Assembly (NCBI RefSeq): GCF_900113695.1
Contig: NZ_FOQH01000001.1
Coordinates: forward strand, 496,001-560,000
Direction: 5' to 3'
DNA: 64,000 bases
From: Albimonas pacifica
GTDB taxonomy: Bacteria > Pseudomonadota > Alphaproteobacteria > Rhodobacterales > Rhodobacteraceae
In this document: piece by piece, positions 1 to 8,608 of the stretch
Layout of the letters: the number at the start of each line of letters is the position of its first letter
How positions within the stretch are numbered: position 1 is the first letter of the stretch
The notes under the pieces: generated by a model
Seen by the model: only the letters and a program-made list of their open reading frames with translations
The model's database searches: none
What the model was told of the DNA's origin: nothing
Translations under genes and position numbers: made by a program

Positions 1-1067
1 AGCCGTTTGACGTGGCTCAGCGGGAAGCAGAAGTACCACCACCCCGCATAGCGCCCCTGCACCCCGGTCAGGGGGCGGGCGAGCTCGAGCACGTTCTCGA
101 ACCGGCGCAGGTTCAGCCCCTGCAGGATCGGCCGGCACAGCTTGTCGAAGATCGCCGTGTTCTCCCACACCTGCCAGCGCTTGGCGGCGGGCAGCATGGT
201 GCCGGCGACGGCGGTGTTCTTCGCCCGCGCCAGCCGCAGCGTGGCGAGCGTGCGGCGCAGATTCTCGGGGAAGAACTCGGCGTCGTCGTCCATGAACAGG
301 ACATGGGTGACATCCGGGTCCTCGCGATGCTCGAGCAGGCCGCGGGTGAAGCCGCCGGCGCCGCCGAGGTTGCGGTTCTTGATCACCCGCGCGCCGGGCG
401 CCGCGTCGGTGTCGCCGCCGTTGTCGACCACGATCAGCGACAGCCGGTCGCCGATGTCGGGGTTGGTCTCCAGGTACCGCGCCAGCCGCTCGGTCGAGGC
501 CTGCACCGCGTCGTTGCGCTTGAAGGTGGTGATCACCGCGCCGATCTTGACGTGCCGCGCGCGGGGCGACTGCACCAGCCAGTCGGTGCGGGTCACGTGC
601 AGACGCGTGCGCGCGTTGAAGCGCAGGTGGATCACGCCGGCGTCGCGGATCGGGGGCAGGGCCAGGTCCAGCGGCCGCCCCGGCTTCAGCCGGATCACGG
701 TCGAGAGCAGCGTCTCGTCGCTGTGCAGCGGCCGGGCCATGTGCACCTTCAGCAGCGCCACGCCCTCGCCCTCGACGCGCAGCATCACCGAATCGCGGGG
801 GCCGATGTCCATGGCCGCCGCGTGGAAGCTGTTGAAATAGCTGTCGAACTTGAGCCGGGCCCCGGGCTTGGCGAAATAGGCCTTGCGCCCGTCGTCATGT
901 CCCGCGCCCCGCACGCCGTGGCAGAACAGGCGGATGCGCGAGTTCACCGTCGGGTCCGGGAATACCAGCCGCTGGGCCAGGATCCAGCCGGCGTCCGACG
1001 CGCTGCGCTCGGGCGTCGTGGTCTCCGTCCCGGCGGAAGCCGTCGCGGCTGTGGAGTTCGCTTCCAT
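1..1067 (-). CDS. GlfT2-like galactofuranosyl/glycosyltransferase, 3' end outside window
   Basis: The gene runs off the left edge; 355 codons are visible from the ATG at 1067. Residues 50-160 look like a beta-rich N-terminal domain. A family 2 (GT-A) transferase core follows, starting near IGAVITTFKR, then LIVVDNGG and NLGGAGGF, and the metal/sugar-nucleotide motif FMDDDAE with Asp260-262. The triple Asp and the long N-terminal domain fit bacterial GlfT2-type galactofuranosyltransferases better than ordinary GT2 enzymes, so the likely donor is UDP-galactofuranose. It is expected to act on a cell-surface polysaccharide at the cytoplasmic face. It is divergent from two sulfotransferase-like genes, consistent with a surface-glycan locus. 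The donor sugar is an inference; GT2 membership is clear. Confidence 0.82.
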   Translation of the reverse strand, partial: MEANSTAATASAGTETTTPERSASDAGWILAQRLVFPDPTVNSRIRLFCHGVRGAGHDDGRKAYFAKPGARLKFDSYFNSFHAAAMDIGPRDSVMLRVEGEGVALLKVHMARPLHSDETLLSTVIRLKPGRPLDLALPPIRDAGVIHLRFNARTRLHVTRTDWLVQSPRARHVKIGAVITTFKRNDAVQASTERLARYLETNPDIGDRLSLIVVDNGGDTDAAPGARVIKNRNLGGAGGFTRGLLEHREDPDVTHVLFMDDDAEFFPENLRRTLATLRLARAKNTAVAGTMLPAAKRWQVWENTAIFDKLCRPILQGLNLRRFENVLELARPLTGVQGRYAGWWYFCFPLSHVKR

Positions 1068-1374
1068 ATGCTCGCCTGTTTCGGGCCCGTAATGGCCGGG
1101 GAAAAGGGGGCGGGTGCTCGGGCTCGTCTGGTAGACCGCCCGCCGCGGCCCCGGCAAGCCCCCCCGTCGACCTGCGTCCGCCGCCCCTCCGCGGCATGCC
1201 GCCCCGCAGGCGGGTCCGCCGGCGCGCCTGTCCGCAGGCGCCCGCGTCGTCGCGTCCGGGGGGGCGGGCCTGCGCGCCTGCGCGCGGCGGGTTGAGCCGG
1301 CCGCGCGCATCGCTTAGCAGTCGGGCGACCCGAACGCCTCCGCGACCCTGCGCGCCCGCCATGCGAGGACGACC
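1068..1374. other. Divergent intergenic region, no gene seen
   Basis: A 307-bp gap between the minus-strand glycosyltransferase and the plus-strand sulfotransferase genes. It must hold both promoters. It is as GC-rich as the coding DNA, and I recognise no convincing palindrome, promoter box or small gene in it. Confidence 0.4.
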
Positions 1375-2472
1375 GTGACCGACAGACTGCTGATCCACCT
1401 GGGCGACTGCAAGACCGGGACGACGGCGATCCAGAACGTGCTCAAGCAGGGCGCCTGGTCGGCCGAGGGCCTGAGCTGGACCTACCCGGTCGACCCCGAC
1501 CGGCTGCACCACTGCATCCTCGCCTCGACGCTCCACAAGCCCAAGCTGAAGGCCTCGCGCGCGCCGATATGGGGGCGGGTGAACCGGCGGCTGGCGGCCT
1601 CGGACGCGGACCTCGGCATTCTCTCGGGCGAGTGGTTCGAATTCGTGGACCCCGCCCTGATGCAGCGCACGCTCGAGCGCTTCCTGCCCGACCTCGCCCC
1701 CGACGCGCGCCTGATCGCCTATGTCCGCCCCCATGCCGAACGGGTGCTGTCCAGCTTCCAGGAGCGCACCAAGCTCGGTCAGTTCAAGGGCTCGCTCGAC
1801 GAGTTCCACGACCGCGTGCTCGGCCGCGGCCGCTTCAACTATGCGCCGCGCCTGCGCCGCTGGCGCGAGGTCTTCGGCGACCGCTACGAGGTGCGCCCGA
1901 TGATCCGCGAGGTGCTCAAGGACGGCGACGTGGTGCACGACTTCCTCGACTTCGCGACCCAGGGCCGGCCCTTCACGGTCGACGACGGCGCGGGCGGGGG
2001 CATGCAGGCCAACGAGAGCGTCTCGGTCCAGGACCTCGCCTGGCTGCGCGCGCTGCACCGCACGCGCCAGCTTCCCCAGCAGGTCGGCCGCCGCGCCGCC
2101 CGCGCGCTGCAGTCCTGCGGGCGCCCGGGCGACAAGCTGCGCCTCGACGCGGGCCTGCTGGAGCGGGTGCGCGCGGCCTATCTCGAGGACGCGCGGATCC
2201 TCGACGCCGAGTTCTTCGGCGGCGGCGGCGCGCCGGGCCCGATGGAGGCCGCCTTCGACCGCGCCGCCGAGACCGCGCTCGAGACGCCCCAGGACGTCTC
2301 GCCCGAGCGCTGGTACGACGCGGGCGAGCTGCGCCGGATCGAGGCCATGGCCGAGGTCTTCGCCGCCGACGCCGCGGACCTGCGCCGGGCCAAGCGGCAG
2401 CTGCGCAAGGCCCGCGGCGGCGGCGGCGGCCGGAAAGGCGGCGGCGGCGATCCGGAGGCGGACGCGGACTGA
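1375..2472 (+). CDS. Sulfotransferase-like protein
   Basis: A 365-aa cytoplasmic protein that starts at GTG 1375. The N-terminus carries the 5'-phosphosulfate loop of PAPS sulfotransferases as HLGDCKTGTTAIQ (residues 8-20). A second block, IAYVRPHAERVLSSF (about residues 115-130), matches the 3'-phosphate loop where Arg and Ser contact the nucleotide. The tail beyond residue 335 is Lys/Arg/Gly-rich low-complexity sequence. It lies 36 bp upstream of a second gene of the same family, so the two are probably co-transcribed. With the adjacent glycosyltransferase, sulfation of a polysaccharide is plausible. The overall family is clear, the acceptor unknown. Confidence 0.75.
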   Translation: MTDRLLIHLGDCKTGTTAIQNVLKQGAWSAEGLSWTYPVDPDRLHHCILASTLHKPKLKASRAPIWGRVNRRLAASDADLGILSGEWFEFVDPALMQRTLERFLPDLAPDARLIAYVRPHAERVLSSFQERTKLGQFKGSLDEFHDRVLGRGRFNYAPRLRRWREVFGDRYEVRPMIREVLKDGDVVHDFLDFATQGRPFTVDDGAGGGMQANESVSVQDLAWLRALHRTRQLPQQVGRRAARALQSCGRPGDKLRLDAGLLERVRAAYLEDARILDAEFFGGGGAPGPMEAAFDRAAETALETPQDVSPERWYDAGELRRIEAMAEVFAADAADLRRAKRQLRKARGGGGGRKGGGGDPEADAD

Positions 2473-2508
2473 TCGACGGCGCCGGAGCGGGCCATTCGGG
2501 GGAGAAAC

Positions 2509-3618
2509 GTGGATCTCGTCATCTTCATGGGCCACCACAAGGTGGGCTCGAGCTCGCTGCAGAGCTGGCTGTCGACCAACTGGCTGGCGCTGGCGCGGGC
2601 CGGCATCCTCTATCCCGCCGTCGAGATGCAGGGGCTGGCGAGCAACCTCGCCACCGCGCTCCGCGGCGAGGCGGAGCCCGGCGCCACCAACCCGATCAAC
2701 GTGCGCGAGGCGCACAACGCCCTCGCCTTCAAGATGATGGCCGAGAGCGCCGAGCGGCGCGAGGTGCCGCCCTGGCACCAGAAGCTGCCGCCCTCGGGCC
2801 AGATGATCCGTGCGATCCGCCAGCAGGCGGAGACGATCCGCCCCCGGGCCGTGGTGCTGTGCTCGGAGGTCTTCGCGAACTTCGCGCCGATGCCGCCGCG
2901 GCTGCTCAAGCGGCTGAAGACGCTGTTCCCCAAGGCCAACGTGCGCATCGTGTGCACCCTGCGTCGGCCGGACAGCTACGTCACCTCCTGGCACGGGCAG
3001 CGGCTGAAGTTCGGCCACCACCTGCGCGCGCTGCGCGAGGACGGGCTGGAGGAGCATTTCGGCTCGATCCACTTCAACTACCGCCGGATGCTGGGCAAGT
3101 GGGTCGAGACCTTCCCCAGGGCCGAGTTCGCGCTGCGCGACTACGCGCAGGTTCTGGCCTCGGGCGGCTCGGTCCCCGACTTCATGGCGACCTCGGGGCT
3201 GGAGTGGCCCGAGGGACTGGTGGAGGTGGCGGATTCCAACCCCTCGCTGCCGCTGGCGGCGATGGAGATCGCGCGGCGCGGCAACCTCGAGCTGCCGGGC
3301 GGGGCGGCGAAGCTGCTGCGCGAGCACCTGATCGGCTCGGGCAAGCGGCTGGACTACGTCCCCAGCGCCGAGGTGGAGATGTTCGGCGAGGCCAATCGCG
3401 CGCTGATGCTGGAGCGGTTCGCGCCCATCGACGCCTGGCTCGCGCAGGTGGTGGGGCGCGAGCGGTTCTTCGCCGACCTCGAGGAGGTGGGCCGGACGCG
3501 CCCGGTTCCCGAGATGGAGGCCGCGCGCGCGGGCCTGGAGCTGGTGCGCGCCGACCCGGCCTTCGCCGACCTGCGCCGCGACGCGCGGGGCTTCGTGAAG
3601 AAGCTGGCCTTCGCCTGA
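2509..3618 (+). CDS. Sulfotransferase-like protein, paralogue of upstream gene
   Basis: A 369-aa protein starting at GTG 2509 behind a GGGGGAGA ribosome site. The 5'-phosphosulfate loop reads FMGHHKVGSSSLQSWL (residues 6-21), with Lys11 in the PAPS-binding position. The 3'-phosphate loop is VCTLRRPDSYVTSW (about residues 148-161). No membrane segment or signal peptide is visible. Size and architecture match the preceding gene but the sequence is well diverged, so this is an old duplication or two recruited family members rather than a recent copy. It probably transfers sulfate to the same or a neighbouring position of a surface glycan; that role is inferred only from context. Confidence 0.75.
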   Translation: MDLVIFMGHHKVGSSSLQSWLSTNWLALARAGILYPAVEMQGLASNLATALRGEAEPGATNPINVREAHNALAFKMMAESAERREVPPWHQKLPPSGQMIRAIRQQAETIRPRAVVLCSEVFANFAPMPPRLLKRLKTLFPKANVRIVCTLRRPDSYVTSWHGQRLKFGHHLRALREDGLEEHFGSIHFNYRRMLGKWVETFPRAEFALRDYAQVLASGGSVPDFMATSGLEWPEGLVEVADSNPSLPLAAMEIARRGNLELPGGAAKLLREHLIGSGKRLDYVPSAEVEMFGEANRALMLERFAPIDAWLAQVVGRERFFADLEEVGRTRPVPEMEAARAGLELVRADPAFADLRRDARGFVKKLAFA

Positions 3619-3687
3619 CCGCGCGCGGCCGCAGGGGCCGATGCGGGGCGGAGTGGAGCCGGGGGAGGGCGCGCCCGGCTACGCGGC

Positions 3688-3954
3688 TCAGCCGTGGCTG
3701 AAGGTCCGGCGGATGGCGGCGACCAGCAGCAGGTTGGCCAGCGGCGCGGTCATCGCGGCCCAGCGCGCCTCGGCCGGGGGCAGATCGTCGATCAGCAGGG
3801 TCCAGGGCAGGCCGAGCGGCATCAGGAACACGCCCGCCAGGGGATCGCGCTCCTGCCCGAACAGGCCGAAGGTGCCGATGGCCAGCAGCGCCAGCGCTCC
3901 GATGTAGAGCGCGGCGTAGGCCCAGACGGCGACCTGGTAGAATCTCAGACCCAT
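3688..3954 (-). CDS. Small membrane protein of unknown function
   Basis: An 88-aa protein. The ATG at 3954 is chosen because it sits just after GGGAGA and begins a clean hydrophobic protein; an in-frame upstream ATG at 4038 would add a low-complexity arginine-rich tail. Two clear membrane segments (about residues 7-30 and 65-82) and a shorter hydrophobic stretch (about 38-52) are visible. The C-terminus ends RRTFSHG. I recognise no family motif. It is convergent with the sulfotransferase genes and separated by 440 bp from the permease behind it, so it is probably transcribed alone. Confidence 0.6.
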   Translation of the reverse strand: MGLRFYQVAVWAYAALYIGALALLAIGTFGLFGQERDPLAGVFLMPLGLPWTLLIDDLPPAEARWAAMTAPLANLLLVAAIRRTFSHG

Positions 3955-4396
3955 CGGGGTCTCCCTGCTGCACGGCGCCCGTCGCCGGCGATCAGGACAT
4001 AAGGATCCGGAGCTCCCGCGTCCATGGGCGGGCGACAATCAACCATGAGTTGCGGCCCGGCGCAACCCGGCCGCGCCATCGCCGCGCTTCCCGCCCCCAT
4101 CGCTCCAAATCGTTCGCCGTGCAAGCGTTTCCGCCGCGCCCGCGCGCCCGTCCGGCCCCAAGGGCGCCAGGGACGGAGGCAGGAGGCGCCGCGTCGGGCG
4201 TCGCGCGGGCCGCGCCGGTCCGCCCGCGGCGCGGCCTGTCCGACGCGCCCCGGGCCCGGTCCGCAGGGGGCGGCCGTCCGGCCCGGCGCCCCGCCCGCCG
4301 CGCGCCGCGGGCCTTCCCGACGCCAAGGGGCGCCGCGGTCGTCGCGGCGCCCCCTCCGCCTGCGCGGAGCGCATCCCTGGGGGGCGCTTCGCCCCC
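3955..4396. other. Intergenic region, hairpins only
   Basis: A 442-bp gap of extremely GC-rich sequence upstream of the small membrane gene and downstream of the permease. It holds the permease terminator hairpins near 4327-4396. The long open frames here on both strands are arginine/proline/alanine-rich shadows with no ribosome site or motif. I see no gene. Confidence 0.5.
4327..4396 (-). terminator. Two hairpins after the permease gene
   Basis: Directly after the permease stop, positions 4380-4396 form a GGGGCG/CGCCCC hairpin. Positions 4327-4353 form an 11-bp perfect stem with a 5-nt loop. Neither has a strong U-tract, so they are probable rather than certain transcription terminators. 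Confidence 0.5.
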
Positions 4397-5791
4397 TCAG
4401 TCGTGCGCGCGTCCGGCGAGCCCGCCCGAGATCTCCTCGGTCTGGTCCTCGGTCAGGGGCGAGGGCAGCAGCAGGTTCAGCACGATCGCCAGCCCCGCCG
4501 CCGGCAGCAGGCCCGAGGTCAGCAGGATCCGCGGCGTCTCGGGCAGGTGCTGGAGGGCGCCGGGCTCGAGCTGCAGGCCGAGGCCCACCGAGAGCGAGAC
4601 GCCGAAGATCACCATCGCCCGGCGGTCCCAGTCCACGTCCGCCAGCATGGAGACGCCGGAGGCGCAGACCATGCCGAACATCACGATGACGCCGCCGCCC
4701 AGCACCTCGATCGGCACGGTGGAGATCACCGCGCCGACCTTGGGGACCAGCCCGCACAGGATCAGGAACAGCGCGCCCAGCGTCACCACGTGGCGGCTCA
4801 TCACCCCGGTGATCGCGATCAGGCCGACGTTCTGGGAGAAGGAGGTGTTGGGCAGCGCCCCGAACACCCCCGCGATGGCCGAACCGAAGCCGTCGGCGAA
4901 GGTGGCGCCGGTGATCTCGCGCGTCTCCGCCTCGCGGCCCGCGCCGCCCTTGCAGATGCCCGAGACGTCGCCGACGGTCTCGATGGCCGAGATCACCCCC
5001 ATCAGGCAGAAGCCCAGCACCGCCGAGACGGTGAAGTCGACGCCGAAGTGGAAGGGCTCGGGGATCATGAACCAGCCCGCGCGCCCGACGTTCGCGAAGC
5101 TGACCATGCCGAAGGCGAAGGCGACGACGTAGCCCGCGACCAGCCCCGCCAGCACCGCGCCCAGCGACCAGATGCCGTGGGTGAAGAACTTCAGCCCCAG
5201 CGTGACCAGGATCACCACCAGCGCCACGAACCAGTTCTGCGCGCTGCCGTATTCCTCGGTCCCGATGGCCGGCACGCCGCCGGCGGCGTACTGGATGCCG
5301 ACCTTGACCAGCGCCAGCCCGATCATCAGCACCACCAGCCCCGTGACCAGCGGCGGCAGGGCGAAGCGCAGCCGGCCGATGAAGAGGCCGAGCACGGCGT
5401 GGAACAGCCCGCCCGCCAGCACGCCGCCGGTGACCACGGCCATCGCCTCGACGCCCTTGCCCGCCACCAGCGGGATCATCACCGGCAGGAAGGCGAAGGA
5501 GGTGCCCTGCACGATCGGCAGCCGCGCGCCCACCGGCCCGATGCCGATGGTCTGCAGCAGCGTCGCCACGCCCGCGAACAGCATCGACATCTGGATCATG
5601 TAGACCAGCTCGCCGACGCCGGGCGTGCCGAAGCCGAAGCCCGCCGCCCCCGCCACGATGATCGCCGGCGTGACGTTCGAGACGAACATCGACAGCACGT
5701 GCTGCACGCCCAGCGGCGCCGCCTTGGCCAGCGGCGGGAAATAGTCCGGATCCTTGAGCTGGGCCTCGGTGCCCAGTCCTGCCATCGCCAT
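4397..5791 (-). CDS. NCS2-family xanthine/uracil permease
   Basis: A 464-aa inner-membrane nucleobase:cation symporter with about 14 hydrophobic segments. Family marks are GVQHVLSMF near residue 28, QGTSFAFLPVM near residue 93 and the signature SQNVGLIAITG near residue 317, in which Gln/Asn precede the substrate-binding helix. The length is typical of UraA/PbuX/UacT-type carriers. The substrate (xanthine, uric acid or uracil) cannot be chosen by eye, although PALPLVxG-like and GVMS elements lean towards the xanthine/urate branch. It stands alone on the minus strand, 343 bp downstream of an ABM-domain gene. No purine-catabolism genes are seen nearby. Confidence 0.88.
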   Translation of the reverse strand: MAMAGLGTEAQLKDPDYFPPLAKAAPLGVQHVLSMFVSNVTPAIIVAGAAGFGFGTPGVGELVYMIQMSMLFAGVATLLQTIGIGPVGARLPIVQGTSFAFLPVMIPLVAGKGVEAMAVVTGGVLAGGLFHAVLGLFIGRLRFALPPLVTGLVVLMIGLALVKVGIQYAAGGVPAIGTEEYGSAQNWFVALVVILVTLGLKFFTHGIWSLGAVLAGLVAGYVVAFAFGMVSFANVGRAGWFMIPEPFHFGVDFTVSAVLGFCLMGVISAIETVGDVSGICKGGAGREAETREITGATFADGFGSAIAGVFGALPNTSFSQNVGLIAITGVMSRHVVTLGALFLILCGLVPKVGAVISTVPIEVLGGGVIVMFGMVCASGVSMLADVDWDRRAMVIFGVSLSVGLGLQLEPGALQHLPETPRILLTSGLLPAAGLAIVLNLLLPSPLTEDQTEEISGGLAGRAHD

Positions 5792-6134
5792 GGTCGCCCC
5801 TCCAATCCCTCATGTTGCAACTGCGAACATTCCGGAGGGCGGTTGACGGGCCTGTCAAGCGGGAAGGCGCCGCCCCGGGCTCCCCGGCGGCGGAGCGCCC
5901 ACGGGATGGGCGATCGAGCGGCCGGGCGCCGTCGGGACGGGCAGGGCGGAGGCGGATGCGGCCCGGACGGGGCGTGCGGACGCAGCCGGCGCGCGATGCG
6001 AGAGCGACCGGGCGTGGCGCGCGGAAGGGGCGGCGGCCGGTGCGCGAAAAGGCGTCGCGGAATGCGCAAGGGGCGGCCCGGATCGCTCCGGACCGCCCCT
6101 CGGGATGCGCCGCGCTCGGGGGCGCGGCGGCGGC
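5792..6134. other. Intergenic region with one hairpin, no gene seen
   Basis: A 343-bp gap upstream of the permease. The part next to the permease must hold its promoter, and TTGCAACTGCGAACATTC around 5815-5832 is the only less GC-rich piece. The far end holds a hairpin at 6070-6099. The rest is GC-rich filler with no supported gene. Confidence 0.45.
6070..6099 (-). terminator. Hairpin downstream of ABM-domain gene
   Basis: A GGGGCGG/CCGCCCC stem extended by a further 5 bp after one mismatch and closed by a 4-nt loop, 35 bp past the stop of the minus-strand ABM gene. There is no immediate U-run on the minus transcript, so confidence is moderate. Confidence 0.45.
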
Positions 6135-6419
6135 TCAGACCTCCTGCAGGCGCAGGATCGAGGGCGGGCCGTCCATGAAGGCGCCCATCTTGCGCCCCAG
6201 GGTCTTGAAGTGATCCGAGGCGCGGTGCGCCTCGACCGCGGCGGCGTCGCGATACTGCTCGACGAAGACGTAGGTGTCGGCCTCGTCGCCCTTGCAGAGC
6301 CGGTAGAGCGAGCAGCCCTCCTCGTTGGCGTTGACGGCGGCCTCGAGTTCCTTGGCGGCGGCCTCGAACTCGGCGCCCTGGCCGGACTTCACCTTGATGG
6401 TCGCGACGACGACGGGCAT
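6135..6419 (-). CDS. Antibiotic-biosynthesis-monooxygenase (ABM) domain protein
   Basis: A 94-aa single-domain protein that covers one ABM/dimeric alpha-beta-barrel fold: VVVATIKVKSGQ (strand 1), a Glu/Ala-rich helix, EEGCSLYRLCK, then DTYVFVEQYRDAAAVEAHRASDHFK with the conserved His of the family. Such proteins form dimers. Some are cofactor-free quinol monooxygenases (YgiN-like), others only bind small hydrophobic molecules. It is divergent from an acyl-CoA synthetase gene across a 311-bp region that contains a perfect inverted repeat, so both may answer to one regulator. The enzyme reaction is not determinable from sequence. Confidence 0.75.
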   Translation of the reverse strand: MPVVVATIKVKSGQGAEFEAAAKELEAAVNANEEGCSLYRLCKGDEADTYVFVEQYRDAAAVEAHRASDHFKTLGRKMGAFMDGPPSILRLQEV

Positions 6420-6730
6420 GGGATCTCCTCCTCGATCTTGTTTTCACCGGCCGACAGGCAGGCCGGCCGTTCGCCGCGCAGGGGACATGACCGCGGGCGG
6501 CTTGTCCAGCGGGGAATTCATCGCGCGATGAAGAGGCGGCGGAAGCGGGCGCTCCGCGCCTTGCGATTCCGTTTTGACTAATCGGCTGATTAGCGATATT
6601 CCGAGTCCCGTCGACGACCACAGAACAAAGCGGGGCGGCCGGTCGACCCGTGGGGCCCTCGATGCGCGAACCGGCGGAAGGCGGGCGGGCAGGGGCCTCG
6701 GGCGGCGCGCTCCCAAGCAGGGAAACGCCC
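6420..6730. other. Divergent promoter region with operator-like palindrome
   Basis: A 311-bp gap between the ABM gene (minus) and the acyl-CoA synthetase (plus). It contains an unusually AT-rich patch around 6568-6602 that includes the inverted repeat listed separately. No gene is supported; an open frame starting at ATG 6650 runs into the synthetase but lacks a ribosome site. Confidence 0.5.
6578..6593. promoter_or_regulatory. Operator-like inverted repeat CTAATC-N4-GATTAG
   Basis: Perfect 6-bp arms CTAATC and GATTAG with a GGCT spacer, inside the only AT-rich patch of the divergent gap. It sits 138 bp before the synthetase start and 159 bp before the ABM gene start. The geometry fits a TetR-type dimer site; the regulator is unknown. 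Confidence 0.5.
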
Positions 6731-8464
6731 ATGGCCATCGCCGCAGACGCCGGGTCCAGGACCCCGGCGGACGAGTCCGCCTATCTCGCCGCCCACCGCA
6801 AGCTGGTCGAGGCCCGCTGGCCCGCGGACCTGCCGCGCGAGCCGATCTATCCCTTCGGCGAGATCCCGCTGACCGACTACCTCCGCCGCTGGGCCGAGGC
6901 GGCGCCGGACCGCGTCGCGGTCGACTTCTACGGCCACGCGATCTCCTACGCCGCGCTCGACGCCCAGGCCGACCGCTTCGCCGCGATGCTCCAGCAGGCC
7001 GGCGCCGCGCCCGGCGCGCGGGTGGCGCTGTTCATGGGCAACTGCCCGCAGTTCATCGTCGGCTTCCTCGGCATCCTGCGCGCCGGCTGCGTGCATGTCC
7101 CCGTGAACCCGATGTTCCGCGAGCACGAGCTGGACTACGAGCTCAACGACGCGCAGGCCGAGTTCATCGTCGCCCAGGACCTGCTGGTCCCGCTGGTGGA
7201 GACGGTGCGCCCGAAGACCTCGCTGAAGAAGGTCTGGTCCACCGGCATGGCGGACCTGATCCCGGCCGCGCCCGCCTGGCCGGTCCCCGCCTCGATCGTC
7301 TCGGACCGCGCCGCGGCCGGGGGGGCGGAGGACCTGGCGGAGGCGATGGCGAAGGCGCCGGCGAAGCCCGCGCCGGTCGAGGTGGACCTCGATGCGCTGT
7401 GCAAGCTGAACTACACCGGCGGCACCACGGGGATGCCCAAGGGCTGCGTGCACACCCAGCGCGACATGATCTACACCGCCGCCACCGTGCAGGCCTGCGG
7501 CAACCGCCTGCAGCCGGGCGAGGTGATGGTCAACTTCTACCCGCTGTTCTGGATGGCGGGCGAGGACGTGGGCCTGATCTTCCCGATCTTCTCCGGCGCC
7601 ACCTGCGTCCTGCTCGGCCGCTGGGACCCGGTGTCCTTCATGGCCGCCGTCCAGGCCCGCAAGGCGACGGCGGTGAAACTGCTGGTCGACAACGCGGTGG
7701 AGCTGATGGACCACCCCCGGGTCGGCGAGTTCGACCTGACCTCGATCGAGAAGACCCAGGTCTCCAGCTTCGTGAAGAAGCTCAACGGGGAGTTCCGGGC
7801 GCGCTGGAAGGCCCTGACCGGCTCGGTGATGGCCGAAGCCGCCTGGGGGATGACCGAGACCCAGACCTGCGACACCTTCACGACCGGCTTCCAGGACGAC
7901 GACTACGACCTGAGCCTGCAGCCGATCTTCGTGGGCCTGCCGATGCCGGGGACCGAGTTCAAGATCTGCGATTTCGACACCGGCGTCCCCGTGCCCTTCG
8001 GCGAGGAGGGCGAGATCTGCATCCGCTCCCCCTCGATCCTGAAGGAATACTGGATGAAGCCCGAGGCGACGGCGGCCTCGATCAAGGGGGGCTTCCTGCA
8101 CACCGGCGACATCGGGGTGATCGACGAGCTGGGCTTCCTCCACTTCCTCGGGCGGCGGAAGGAGATGCTGAAGGTCCGCGGCATGTCCGTGTTCCCCGCC
8201 GAGATCGAGGCGATGCTGGGCCGCCACCCCGCGATCCTCGGCTCCGGCGTCATCGGGCGCGAGGACGCCGACAAGGGCCAGGTGCCGGTCGCCTTCGTGG
8301 TGCTGGATGCGGAGAAGGCGCAGGGCCTCGACGGGCCCGCCATCGAGCGCTGGTGCGGCCAGGCGATGGCCACCTACAAGCGCCCCGAGGTGCGCCTCGT
8401 GGACAGCCTGCCGATGACCGCTACCGGCAAGGTGAAGAAGGACGAGCTCGCCAAGCTGTTGTGA
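6731..8464 (+). CDS. AMP-dependent acyl-CoA synthetase/ligase
   Basis: A 577-aa adenylate-forming enzyme that converts a carboxylic acid, ATP and CoA to acyl-CoA, AMP and pyrophosphate. ATG 6731 is preferred over the in-frame ATG 6650 because it follows a GGGAA site and matches the family N-terminus. Visible motifs are the P-loop YTGGTTGMPKG, the A5 motif WGMTETQT, the hinge region HTGDIGVIDELGFLHFLGR and the C-terminal TATGKVKKDEL with the acyl-AMP-forming Lys. Residue composition resembles long-chain fatty-acid CoA ligases, but substrate range is open. It precedes the TRAP operon by 144 bp and may supply the same pathway, although a palindrome between them suggests separate control. Confidence 0.88.
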   Translation: MAIAADAGSRTPADESAYLAAHRKLVEARWPADLPREPIYPFGEIPLTDYLRRWAEAAPDRVAVDFYGHAISYAALDAQADRFAAMLQQAGAAPGARVALFMGNCPQFIVGFLGILRAGCVHVPVNPMFREHELDYELNDAQAEFIVAQDLLVPLVETVRPKTSLKKVWSTGMADLIPAAPAWPVPASIVSDRAAAGGAEDLAEAMAKAPAKPAPVEVDLDALCKLNYTGGTTGMPKGCVHTQRDMIYTAATVQACGNRLQPGEVMVNFYPLFWMAGEDVGLIFPIFSGATCVLLGRWDPVSFMAAVQARKATAVKLLVDNAVELMDHPRVGEFDLTSIEKTQVSSFVKKLNGEFRARWKALTGSVMAEAAWGMTETQTCDTFTTGFQDDDYDLSLQPIFVGLPMPGTEFKICDFDTGVPVPFGEEGEICIRSPSILKEYWMKPEATAASIKGGFLHTGDIGVIDELGFLHFLGRRKEMLKVRGMSVFPAEIEAMLGRHPAILGSGVIGREDADKGQVPVAFVVLDAEKAQGLDGPAIERWCGQAMATYKRPEVRLVDSLPMTATGKVKKDELAKLL

Positions 8465-8521
8465 GGGCTTGAAGAAATCACGGCGCGGCGGGAGCGTCCC
8501 GGCGCGCCGAAGATGCGGCGA

Positions 8522-8551
8522 AATGGGTTGGTGGTTGACCAATTACCCATT
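8522..8551. promoter_or_regulatory. Concentric 30-bp operator-like palindrome
   Basis: The outer arms AATGGGT (8522-8528) and ACCCATT (8545-8551) share exactly the same centre as the inner palindrome TGGTTGACCA (8532-8541). The inner TGGT-N2-ACCA core is typical of FadR-subfamily GntR operators. It lies 58 bp before the dctP start and is the best candidate for control of the TRAP/carboxylase operon. Confidence 0.55.
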
Positions 8552-8608
8552 ACGCTGCCGCCACGAGATCCGGCCGAATCAAGACCGGACCAGGGAGGAG
8601 ACACGATC

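Noticed and set aside
4039-4374. A 111-codon minus-strand frame in the gap before the permease terminator
   Set aside because: Arg/Pro/Gly low-complexity sequence with no start signal, overlapping the terminator hairpin; typical of random GC-rich DNA.
6650-6730. An earlier in-frame start for the acyl-CoA synthetase
   Set aside because: It lacks a ribosome site and adds residues absent from the family; ATG 6731 has a GGGAA site.
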